10,116 bases of DNA from assembly GCA_019894655.1 (NCBI GenBank), contig JAGXNZ010000213.1:1-10116 (forward strand). Direction: 5' to 3'. This document shows positions 1-6,059 of the stretch, piece after piece. The stretch comes from Promethearchaeota archaeon (lineage in GTDB: Archaea > Asgardarchaeota > Lokiarchaeia > Sigynarchaeales > SOKP01). The notes beneath the pieces are model-generated. The model was not told the origin of the DNA. It saw only the letters and a program-made list of their open reading frames with translations, and searched no databases. The stretch's first letter is position 1. Each line of letters begins with the position of its first letter. A program made the translations under genes and the position numbers.

Positions 1-615
1 CCTAAAATAGAATAGAAGGTAGTGGAAGTAAAAAAAAAAGTAATGGAATGCAATTACTTTTAGCGGGAAAAACTCATTCGTGGAGGAATAAATTACGGGC
101 TAAAATCGAAACATTCCACTACAAGATAGAAAATCGAAATTTTCTAACATAATAATGATCTTCACATATAAAAATTTTACGAATCATTCGTTAATTTTAC
201 AAACGCTCTATTTGAATATTCAATAAAGAAAAATGACATTAACACATTTGAAATATATTCTCTTTTGCTTTAATTATCTTATCTTAGATTTAAAAATAAA
301 TGTAATGATAGTTCATAGATTTAATTTAAAAAAAAAAAATTTCTCGAATTTCTTCAGACCTAAATCAGTTTATTCAACCAAAATTAACCAAATTTGTGTG
401 TAAAATTTTTGATAGACAAGCTATTACAAAATCAAAATCAAAATTTATTAAGATCTTAATAGGCATAAATCCTTCATTAAAAGAGCAATCAACAACTCAT
501 CTTTAATTTAATTGATACTAGTCTTAAATTTGATGCATAATAACAAATTTAATTGATGAAAACATTTAATAGAAGAAAAACCTTTGGCTTACCGACTACT
601 TTTCATTTTTATCGA

Positions 616-649
616 CTATACAATTCTTGCATTGCCTAAAATTGTATAG
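616..649. repeat. Perfect 10-bp inverted repeat (potential stem-loop)
   Basis: CTATACAATT at 616-625 is the exact reverse complement of AATTGTATAG at 640-649, with a 14-nt loop between them. The stem is AU-rich (two G-C pairs) and is not followed by a T tract, so it is a poor intrinsic terminator. It could be an operator-like palindrome, an RNA hairpin or a relic of a mobile element. It overlaps the open fragment at 560-649, so at most one of the two readings is likely to be meaningful. Confidence 0.4.
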
Positions 650-733
650 CTAAAATCTTGTTTTGCTAACCGCAACCTCAGTTTCTGATTAAATTTTTCT
701 TTTTTAATTCTCTGAATCCATATTTAGAAATTA

Positions 734-932
734 ATGGGGGCTTCCCATTATCCTCTTATTATCTATTTTAAGAAATAATTTAATTAAATTTAAGAGATTA
801 AGAAAAACTAAAGAGTATTAAAAAGAACTAAAAGAGCTTGCTAAAAAAGAGGAAGAACCCGTATTTTATACACCAACAGAGGCTGCTTATGCGATAAAAG
901 TTCAGTTAGATCGCATGAAATTGAAAATGTAG
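734..932 (+). pseudogene. Broken small single-TM protein gene (frameshift plus nonsense)
   Basis: An ATG at 734 runs directly into a five-G tract. Removing one G would join it to a frame that reads MGLPIILLLSILRNNLIKF, then a basic helix RLRKTKEY, an in-frame TAA at 819-821, and then KELKELAKKEEEPVFYTPTE and onward to the TAG at 930-932. The whole would encode about 65 residues: one N-terminal membrane helix, a positively charged flank and a charged amphipathic helix, a typical small membrane-protein layout. The TAA is one transition from CAA (Gln), which would restore a continuous helix. Two separate lesions point to a decayed gene rather than one sequencing error. I do not recognise a family. 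Chance remains possible because the fragment is short. Confidence 0.35.
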
Positions 933-970
933 GATTTAAATTTAAAACATGGTAATTTTAAAATTTAATC

Positions 971-1393
971 TTATTTGTCTTCTTCCATCACTTCAAAACC
1001 ATGCTCTTGTAAAACATTTACTCCTTTTTCGTTATCATCGAGCCTCAAAACTGTCATTGTACTTATTTCTGACGAATTCTCAGCAAAAGTATACATATAT
1101 TCGATATTTACTTCGTGATTTCCAAGGGTTTTAGCGATATTATACAATTGAGTTATATTATCAGTTAATTTTACGGCGATAACTTCCGTTACTGAATGTA
1201 AATAGTCTTTATCCTCTAATAATTCAATACATTTCTCATAGGGTTTGACTAGGAGTAATAATAATCCATAATCTTCTGTTTCAGCAACAGTCAAGGATCT
1301 TATATATATTTTATTGCTCATTAGAAATTCAAAGAAATTCGCTAGCTGCCCTGGTGTATTTGGGAGAAACACAGATATTTGTTTTAACACCAT
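971..1393 (-). CDS. Tandem ACT-domain protein (amino-acid-binding regulator type)
   Basis: This is a 140-residue soluble protein made of two ACT-like modules and nothing else. The first (about residues 3-72) opens with KQISVFLPNTPGQLANFFEF; the PNTPGQL turn between strand 1 and helix 1 is the classic ACT ligand-binding loop. The second (about 73-138) keeps the layout but has TDNITQL in place of the xDxPGxL loop, so only the first site may bind a ligand in the usual way. Stand-alone double-ACT proteins of this size usually bind amino acids and act as sensors or regulatory subunits; no catalytic domain is present. The partner and ligand cannot be read from the sequence. A TATA-like box lies 25 nt before the ATG, which suggests a leaderless transcript. 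The next gene upstream on the same strand is 134 bp away and probably has its own promoter. Confidence 0.82.
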   Translation of the reverse strand: MVLKQISVFLPNTPGQLANFFEFLMSNKIYIRSLTVAETEDYGLLLLLVKPYEKCIELLEDKDYLHSVTEVIAVKLTDNITQLYNIAKTLGNHEVNIEYMYTFAENSSEISTMTVLRLDDNEKGVNVLQEHGFEVMEEDK

Positions 1394-1413
1394 TTTTTAT
1401 TCACGAAAAATCT

Positions 1414-1423
1414 ATTTTATTTA
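1414..1423 (-). promoter_or_regulatory. TATA-like box for the ACT-domain gene
   Basis: On the minus strand this reads TAAATAAAAT, centred about 25 nt upstream of the ATG whose A is at 1393. In archaea this distance puts the transcription start at or next to the start codon, that is, a leaderless mRNA. No good Shine-Dalgarno sequence precedes the ATG, which agrees with this. Confidence 0.3.
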
Positions 1424-1527
1424 GTAATTTCATCTTAAAATGATATTTTTACTTAAATTATTTGAAATTTGGATTGTTTAAAAATGATTCTGAATGAAAT
1501 TATAAAAGAATAGAATAGTACTGTTTA

Positions 1528-1923
1528 TTATTTTTCTGCATATTCCTTTTTCATTTCTTCAAATAATTTCTTATATTCTTCGATATACTTTTCATCGTTA
1601 GTTTCTTCTATCTTCTTGAGGAGTTCGACAGAATTATTTAAAGTATTAGAAGTTTTCTTAATCTTGTCGAAGTATAGTTGTTTGATTTGTTGAGATTTAG
1701 CAACTCTTAGTGAATTTTTGTATCCCTTAATAGAACTTTCAATTTCTTTTTGAGATTCTTTAACTGAGTCTGCTAATTGCTTTCTTCGCTGCTCTAACCT
1801 GATGCAATTATCACATACCAAATTATCGGATTTTTTTTGCCCCCTTTTTATCATAAAAGCATTTCCACACCGAGAACATACAACGAGAGCAACAATAAGC
1901 TTATCTTCGTTAGAATCTGGCAT
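1528..1923 (-). CDS. Small zinc-ribbon protein with C-terminal coiled coil
   Basis: This 131-residue protein has a four-cysteine zinc-binding knuckle pair near its N terminus: C16-S-R-C19 and C37-D-N-C40, 17 residues apart, with basic residues in between (MIKRGQKK). From about residue 42 to the end it is almost entirely charged and helical (Lys, Glu, Gln, with regularly spaced Leu and Ile), typical of a coiled coil. No catalytic motif is visible. Such zinc-ribbon-plus-coiled-coil proteins often serve as nucleic-acid- or protein-binding adaptors, but the function here is unknown. The start is fixed by the ATG at 1923, with a TATA-like box about 30 nt upstream. It faces the permease gene at 2067 across a 143-bp divergent promoter region. 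Confidence 0.8.
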   Translation of the reverse strand: MPDSNEDKLIVALVVCSRCGNAFMIKRGQKKSDNLVCDNCIRLEQRRKQLADSVKESQKEIESSIKGYKNSLRVAKSQQIKQLYFDKIKKTSNTLNNSVELLKKIEETNDEKYIEEYKKLFEEMKKEYAEK

Positions 1924-1948
1924 ATATGATAACTAAATTATTTTAAAT

Positions 1949-1958
1949 TTTATATTTA
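1949..1958 (-). promoter_or_regulatory. TATA-like box for the zinc-ribbon gene
   Basis: On the minus strand this reads TAAATATAAA, a good match to the archaeal TATA element, centred about 30 nt upstream of the ATG at 1923. It implies a leaderless or very short-leader mRNA. The same 143-bp spacer must also contain the promoter of the plus-strand gene at 2067. Confidence 0.35.
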
Positions 1959-2066
1959 CTAATCTAATAACTTTTTTCTAATTTAATTATTGATTTTTCT
2001 TTCAATTCTTTCATAAAGATTCTCTTTCTAATTTTTAAGAAGGTTTATGATGAATGAGTAATTTAC

Positions 2067-2876
2067 ATGCCTATGGAAGTATCTTTCTTTCTTATTTCTT
2101 TATTACTTATATTGGGACTATTATCTGGTGCTATTTCTGCTATTGCAGGAATCGGAGGAGGAGTCTTCTTTGTATCACTAATGACTCTTCTTTTTTTTGT
2201 TCCTATCAACATCGCAGTAGATACGAGTACTTTTATAATTCTTTTTTCTTCTCTTGCGGGCTTTATAACCTATTTACGACAAAAGAGGACAACTTTTAAA
2301 CTAACACTAATTTTTAGTAGTTTCTCCATACTGGGTAGTATATTAGCTTCTATTGTTTTTTCTATTATAATTATCGATAATTCAATCTTAAAACTGTTAT
2401 TTGCAGGAATACTACTTATTGCAGGATTTAATATGATGTACAAGGCTAGAAAATCAAAGAATCAAAATAATATACAGGAAATTAACCATAACGAGTTTTC
2501 CTTAAACAATCAAGATCATAAATTAAATTTTAAGAAATCCATACCGCTTTTCATATTAGCGGGATTTTTAGCAAATTTATTAGGTATTGGTGGCGGAATC
2601 ATAAACACACCATCACTTAACATAGTTCTAAGTTTTCCTATTCATAATTCTACGGCTATTTCGACATCAATAATATTTTTCACTGCAATTTACAATACTG
2701 TGATAAAAAGCTTCTTTGGTCAGATTGATTACTTAATTGGGTTAATTATTGCTATCGGCTCTATACTAGGTTCAATCCTAGGGGCCAAAATTTCCAAAAA
2801 GATGCCTAAAGTTTTATTACAATTATTCGTGGCTGTTGTGCTGATAGTTATAGCATTAAGAATGTTTTTCTCTTAG
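2067..2876 (+). CDS. TauE/SafE-family (DUF81) membrane permease
   Basis: This is a 269-residue integral membrane protein with about eight hydrophobic helices in two halves. Each half carries the family's hallmark glycine-rich turn: AIAGIGGGVFF at residues 25-35 and NLLGIGGGIINTP at 170-182. A charged, Asn-rich loop (about 127-157) separates the halves. This duplicated pattern and the length match the TauE/SafE family, whose characterised members export sulfite, sulfoacetate or related organosulfur anions. The substrate here cannot be assigned and no sulfur-metabolism gene is nearby. The ATG at 2067 is the first in frame after a TGA at 2055; ATG at 2073 is an alternative. The spacing of 151 bp to the next gene argues against tight co-transcription. 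An overlapping frame starting at 2054 is a shadow of this gene. Confidence 0.88.
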   Translation: MPMEVSFFLISLLLILGLLSGAISAIAGIGGGVFFVSLMTLLFFVPINIAVDTSTFIILFSSLAGFITYLRQKRTTFKLTLIFSSFSILGSILASIVFSIIIIDNSILKLLFAGILLIAGFNMMYKARKSKNQNNIQEINHNEFSLNNQDHKLNFKKSIPLFILAGFLANLLGIGGGIINTPSLNIVLSFPIHNSTAISTSIIFFTAIYNTVIKSFFGQIDYLIGLIIAIGSILGSILGAKISKKMPKVLLQLFVAVVLIVIALRMFFS

Positions 2877-2982
2877 AATTTAACTAGTTCACTATGATAG
2901 ATATCAAAAAAAATAGCGTATTTTGATTGGATTGAAATTAACTGAAAGATATAATAATCTAAAAAATTTTTAAATTATTTTA

Positions 2983-2990
2983 TTTATAAT
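2983..2990 (+). promoter_or_regulatory. TATA-like box upstream of the UbiA-type gene
   Basis: TTTATAAT lies about 41 nt before the ATG at 3028. Transcription starting about 25 nt downstream would give a leader of roughly 15 nt. A weak purine stretch (AAAAAAGAAGT) within that leader could serve as a ribosome site. This also suggests that the gene is transcribed separately from the permease upstream. Confidence 0.3.
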
Positions 2991-3027
2991 ATGTATTAAT
3001 TCTCAAATAAAAAAGAAGTAATTTTTC

Positions 3028-3843
3028 ATGAGTAAAGGATTCAGATTATTAAGAATAGAATACTTATTTTCAGTTCTTGTTCCCTGTTTTTTAAGCGTAT
3101 ATTTAAACGCATATGACATCACCTCTCACATTTGGATATTAGCAGGGTTTGCATTTTATGCTATTACCGGAAATACCCTGAACGATGTTATAGATATGAA
3201 AGATCCAGATGAGATAGAAACGCTAGAAAGAGTCCATGGATATAGTCGTAAAGAAATTTTAACAATTTCCTTAGCAAGCTTTTTATTAGGATCTCTTTGT
3301 TTTATTAATAGAATTGTCGTGTATCCCCTTTTAGGGCTTTATTTAGTGATTATAGTTATTTTGGTAGTTTTTTATTGTCTGTTCAAATCACTTGTTATCG
3401 TTAATCATATAATTTTAGGTATTTCACACATCGTTTTGCCATGGTTTATGATAAAAATTAATGCTGGCGATATAGTCTTAGGTTTTTTCCCTGATCTATC
3501 TGTTTTTGAATTATTAATACTACTTTCAGTGGCATCCGTCGGTTATACGGGTCAAATGCTACACGAGTTAATTGATGGAGACTCGTTATCAAATTTATCT
3601 CCAAAAGCTTCTCAATTGGTAATTTGGATTGCTTCCTTAATATCACTAGCAATAGCCATAATCTCATTAATTATTACTCAATTCATTATATTTCTGCCAA
3701 TAGTTTTCTTTCCTTTTGGGATTATGTATATATTCAGGAAACCCCGTAAAGATTTATTAGGTCGAACCTCGCTAAAGGATGTTGGCATTATTTTAGGAAA
3801 TCTAATACTTGTCTACATTATTATTTTAATTATAGCACCGTAA
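3028..3843 (+). CDS. Divergent UbiA-superfamily membrane prenyltransferase
   Basis: This 271-residue, very hydrophobic protein has about eight to nine membrane helices. UbiA enzymes join a polyprenyl diphosphate to an aromatic or glycerol-lipid acceptor within the membrane, using two Asp-rich, Mg-binding loops. The first loop is visible as NTLNDVIDMKDPDEIE (residues 49-64), with N52, D53 and D56 placed as in the NDxxDxxxD motif; the last Asp is shifted to D59 or D61. The second loop is HELIDGDS (179-186), at the expected place in the second half. The sequence ERVHGYSRKE (67-76) stands where the RP-x-G-x-I-S segment usually lies, so the family is divergent. Possible roles are lipid, quinone or chlorophyll-type side-chain synthesis; the acceptor cannot be read. 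The ATG has no strong SD but follows a TATA-like TTTATAAT at 2983-2990. Confidence 0.72.
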   Translation: MSKGFRLLRIEYLFSVLVPCFLSVYLNAYDITSHIWILAGFAFYAITGNTLNDVIDMKDPDEIETLERVHGYSRKEILTISLASFLLGSLCFINRIVVYPLLGLYLVIIVILVVFYCLFKSLVIVNHIILGISHIVLPWFMIKINAGDIVLGFFPDLSVFELLILLSVASVGYTGQMLHELIDGDSLSNLSPKASQLVIWIASLISLAIAIISLIITQFIIFLPIVFFPFGIMYIFRKPRKDLLGRTSLKDVGIILGNLILVYIIILIIAP

Positions 3844-3914
3844 AAAAAAATAGCTTTTATGATTTTAATAACAATCATACCACTAAAATTTGCTAAAGAA
3901 ATTGAAATAAAGTA

Positions 3915-3920
3915 GGTGAT
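3915..3920 (+). promoter_or_regulatory. SD-like GGTGAT before the ABM gene, spaced for a non-AUG start
   Basis: GGTGAT matches the GGAGGTGAT-type sequence complementary to the 16S rRNA 3' end. It lies 17 nt before the ATG at 3938, too far for usual use, but exactly 5 nt before the in-frame ATA at 3926. The SD of the hydrolase gene at 6060 also has a 5-nt spacer. This site therefore bears on the choice of start for the ABM-like gene. Confidence 0.4.
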
Positions 3921-3937
3921 TTAAAATATATATTCAT

Positions 3938-4207
3938 ATGTCGATTCATTTTCCTAAACAAGGGAAGGAAAGTCTTTTAATAGATTCTATGCATCGCTTT
4001 GGTAAAGCGATGGAAGGTAAAGAGGGATTGATAATGGCACAAACATCAAAAGATGAAGATCGTAATCGTTTTATTGGCTTAGCAATATGGGAATCAAAAG
4101 AAAGTTGGTTAGCTGCACGACCTGCTATGATAGATGCAGTTAAAGGCGATCCTTTTGATGATTGGGAGCTGAAACCTCCTGAAGTGTTCCATCTGATTAA
4201 AGTTTAA
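3938..4207 (+). CDS. ABM-like dimeric alpha-beta-barrel protein (small monooxygenase fold)
   Basis: This is a soluble protein of 89 residues, about the size of one antibiotic biosynthesis monooxygenase (ABM) ferredoxin-like domain. The order fits: strand 1 (SIHF), the PKQGKE turn, helix 1 (SLLIDSMHRFGKAMEG), strands 2-3 (GLIMAQTSKD and RFIGLAIWES), helix 2 (SWLAARPAMIDAVKGDPF) and a final strand (EVFHLIKV). Members of this fold dimerise; some are cofactor-free quinol monooxygenases or haem enzymes, many have no known role. The ATG at 3938 leaves strand 1 short. The preceding in-frame codons after TGA (3917) read F-K-I-Y-I-H and would complete it, so translation may begin at ATA 3926 or ATT 3932. 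Its place between a UbiA-type gene and hydrolases is compatible with quinone or aromatic-compound handling, but this is only inference. Confidence 0.75.
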   Translation: MSIHFPKQGKESLLIDSMHRFGKAMEGKEGLIMAQTSKDEDRNRFIGLAIWESKESWLAARPAMIDAVKGDPFDDWELKPPEVFHLIKV

Positions 4208-4274
4208 ATTCATCAAAGTTCTTAATATGATGTAAACACAAATTAACTGAGAAGAATTAATAAAGAATATTTTT

Positions 4275-5036
4275 TCAGAAATAATTTTTTAACCAACTTA
4301 CTGTTTCCTTAATAAATTCTTGTAAGTGTTTTTCATTAAAATCGTGAGTTGCCCCCTTAACTTCTACTAGCTTATGATTTTCATCTTGAGGCATCAACCT
4401 GAAAGCTTTCTTGGTTAGTTCTAAAGGAACTTTATCGTCCATCGTTCCTTGAACTATAAGAGTTGGGGGATTTAAACTCTTCAAAGCAGGTCTTACTTGA
4501 AATTTAGCAATGTCCATCACAAAACTCATATCAATTATTATAGGGCCCCCTTCTCCGGATGTTAGAATTTCAACGGGTCCCTTATCTATATCTTTAAACC
4601 AGTCAGATTGGTCTCCTGTTGTGTGAAGCAAGGTAAAGGGAGCCCAAAATACATAAGTAATAATTCCTGGTAAATTTGCTTTTAATACAGTCTGACCACC
4701 AAAAGAAAGCCCTAAGACAGCAATTTTTGAATATCCTTGATTTTTAACCCAACTATATACATTTTCTAGATCGCTGGCATTTTTAGTCAAAGTTATCGGT
4801 TCTCTTTTATTTTCCCCAGACCCAGAAAAATCAAAAATAAGCACATCATAACCTTCTTTATTTAAAACTTTAGCTGTTTCAGGAAAGCGCCCCCACTCAT
4901 ATTTATCGCCCGTAAATCCATGACACATTATTAAAATGGGTGGTCTGATTGAAGGGTTTTCTTCTAAAGCAAAATAAAAGACACCATGAAGATCACTTCT
5001 CTGAGGATTAGGAACTAAAACTCTTTTCTCTCTCAT
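4275..5036 (-). CDS. Alpha/beta hydrolase (esterase/acyl-hydrolase type)
   Basis: This 253-residue protein is a complete single-domain alpha/beta hydrolase. It shows the oxyanion segment MCHGFTGDK (37-45), the nucleophile elbow GLSFGG with Ser111, the acid loop GTMDDKVP with Asp200 (Asp201 adjacent) and the catalytic His231 in GATHDF. The N-terminal layout, with two strands before HGFTG and FDFSGSGEN at 68-76, resembles bacterial and archaeal acyl-ester hydrolases and cinnamoyl-esterase-like serine hydrolases. The lid between the core strands is short. No signal peptide or membrane helix is seen, so it should be cytosolic. It is not closely similar to the two hydrolases transcribed divergently from 5140 and 6060. 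The substrate is unknown. The ATG at 5036 is preferred because it precedes the first strand by a normal distance; its upstream spacer is shared with the 5140 gene. Confidence 0.85.
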   Translation of the reverse strand: MREKRVLVPNPQRSDLHGVFYFALEENPSIRPPILIMCHGFTGDKYEWGRFPETAKVLNKEGYDVLIFDFSGSGENKREPITLTKNASDLENVYSWVKNQGYSKIAVLGLSFGGQTVLKANLPGIITYVFWAPFTLLHTTGDQSDWFKDIDKGPVEILTSGEGGPIIIDMSFVMDIAKFQVRPALKSLNPPTLIVQGTMDDKVPLELTKKAFRLMPQDENHKLVEVKGATHDFNEKHLQEFIKETVSWLKNYF

Positions 5037-5110
5037 AAGACATTACTCAAAATTTTGGTATGCATGTATGAAGGTAAAAGTAAAATGAATTTAAAATTTT
5101 TTTAACTAAT

Positions 5111-5120
5111 TTTATTTTTA
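5111..5120 (+). promoter_or_regulatory. TATA-like box for the GTG-initiated hydrolase
   Basis: TTTATTTTTA is centred about 25 nt before the GTG at 5140, and no SD-like sequence lies between. This is the spacing of a leaderless archaeal promoter and supports the GTG start. Confidence 0.3.
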
Positions 5121-5139
5121 TTATAATCATATATTATTT

Positions 5140-5979
5140 GTGGCAGAAAAAATTGTTGATATTAACGGTGTGAGAATTTGTTATCAAGTCCATGGAGATG
5201 GATATCCTTTAGTTTTATTGCATGGATTTGGGATGTATAAAGAATTCTGGAAGTGGCATGCTAAGGAACTTTCCAAGGATTTTAAAATAATAACGCTTGA
5301 TATTCGTGGATGTGGCAATTCAGGCCATCCTATTGAACCTTATTTTATGGAATTATTAGCTGACGATATTAGATTATTATTAGATTATCTAAATATCGAA
5401 ATAACCCATCTAGGAGGCCATTCGTTTGGTGGAATGATTGCACAGCACTTCGCGTTAAATTACCCGAATCGACTAAATAAATCGATTCTAATGAGTACTT
5501 TTGCTAATCTACCCCTCAGTAAGTCCGGATTGGAAATGTATAAAAGGAGTCAACTCTCATTTTATGAAGCAAAAGTCAAAGATCCTTCAAAAGCATTTTG
5601 GGATAAAATGAAACAGCGGTTTAGTCGTAATTTCTTTAAGGAAATGAACCAAAATCCAGGTAAGCTATTTCATAATATGTTCTCAGCAAATGATTTAATG
5701 AAACTTGAAGAAACAAAAGGTACTTCGAAACCTCAAGATATTCTCAACCAAATCAACGCGATTACACACCACAATACCGTAAGCAGACTTAATGAAATCA
5801 AAAATGAAACTTTAATCTTGGCTGCCGAAAAAGACAGAATTGTGCCCAAAATCGCCAGTGAGCTCATTGATGAAAAAATCCCCAATAGCAAATTAATCGT
5901 CTTTAAGAGTAGTCACTTTTTTATGTTAGAAGAAGCTCCACACTTTAATTTGGAAGTCCTTAATTTTCTAAGACAATAG
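5140..5979 (+). CDS. Alpha/beta hydrolase, tandem paralogue 1 (GTG start)
   Basis: This 279-residue alpha/beta hydrolase has a complete catalytic set: oxyanion loop LLHGFG (26-31), LDIRGCGNSG (53-62), nucleophile Ser95 in GGHSFGGM, Asp232 in AEKDRIVP and His259 in SSHFF. A helical lid (about 125-210) includes DPSKAFW. It aligns without gaps to the next gene over the first 120 residues, with 58 identical by hand count, so the two arose by tandem duplication. The GTG start is supported because it gives an N terminus matching the paralogue (MAEKIVDING against MVESFAEVNG). The subfamily resembles enol-lactone hydrolases and small esterases, but the substrate cannot be set. It appears leaderless, while its paralogue has a strong SD. 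A T-rich tract follows the stop. Confidence 0.87.
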   Translation: MAEKIVDINGVRICYQVHGDGYPLVLLHGFGMYKEFWKWHAKELSKDFKIITLDIRGCGNSGHPIEPYFMELLADDIRLLLDYLNIEITHLGGHSFGGMIAQHFALNYPNRLNKSILMSTFANLPLSKSGLEMYKRSQLSFYEAKVKDPSKAFWDKMKQRFSRNFFKEMNQNPGKLFHNMFSANDLMKLEETKGTSKPQDILNQINAITHHNTVSRLNEIKNETLILAAEKDRIVPKIASELIDEKIPNSKLIVFKSSHFFMLEEAPHFNLEVLNFLRQ

Positions 5980-5995
5980 TTTTTGGGTTTTTTTT
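5980..5995 (+). terminator. T-tract terminator after the first hydrolase
   Basis: TTTTTGGGTTTTTTTT follows the TAG stop immediately: five T, three G, eight T. Archaeal RNA polymerase terminates at such T tracts without a required hairpin. It could partly or fully separate transcription of the two hydrolase genes, which are 80 bp apart. Confidence 0.4.
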
Positions 5996-6048
5996 CAAAT
6001 GGAAAAACCTTAAAATTGATTAAAACTTGTTTTTGTTAATATTTATTT

Positions 6049-6054
6049 AGGAGA
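6049..6054 (+). promoter_or_regulatory. Strong Shine-Dalgarno site of the second hydrolase
   Basis: AGGAGA is followed by a 5-nt spacer (TTTAT) and the ATG at 6060. This is the clearest SD of the annotated genes. It shows that this organism uses SD-led initiation beside leaderless starts, and it fits internal initiation on a longer transcript from the upstream paralogue. Confidence 0.7.
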
Positions 6055-6059
6055 TTTAT

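Larger units (their letters stand above)
1..970. other. Gene-poor AT-rich left flank with decayed-looking coding fragments
   Basis: No intact gene is visible in this stretch. It holds three open fragments without a convincing start: 6-152 (+, 48 codons), 330-506 (+, 58 codons, containing the stretch FDRQAITKSKSKFIKIL) and 560-649 (+, 29 codons, containing EEKPLAYRLLFIFIDYTILA). Their residue mix looks protein-like, but stretches this long are expected by chance in DNA this AT-rich. The stronger case of a broken gene (734-932) and an inverted repeat (616-649) are listed separately. A 12-bp direct repeat, AATTTAATTGAT, occurs at 505-516 and 546-557. A graveyard of degraded genes next to a former insertion is possible, but no transposase signature could be recognised. 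Confidence 0.4.

Noticed and set aside
6..152. 48-codon open plus-strand fragment ending LRAKIETFHYKIENRNFLT, faintly like a TnpB-type transposase helix
   Set aside because: The likeness is limited to a few residues, no RuvC or zinc motif is present, and the fragment has no start; chance is at least as likely.
949..1134. 61-codon plus-strand open frame
   Set aside because: It lies antisense to the ACT-domain gene, whose protein has clear domain motifs.
2054..2299. 81-codon plus-strand frame overlapping the permease gene
   Set aside because: It is an out-of-frame shadow of the TauE/SafE-type gene and has no family motif.
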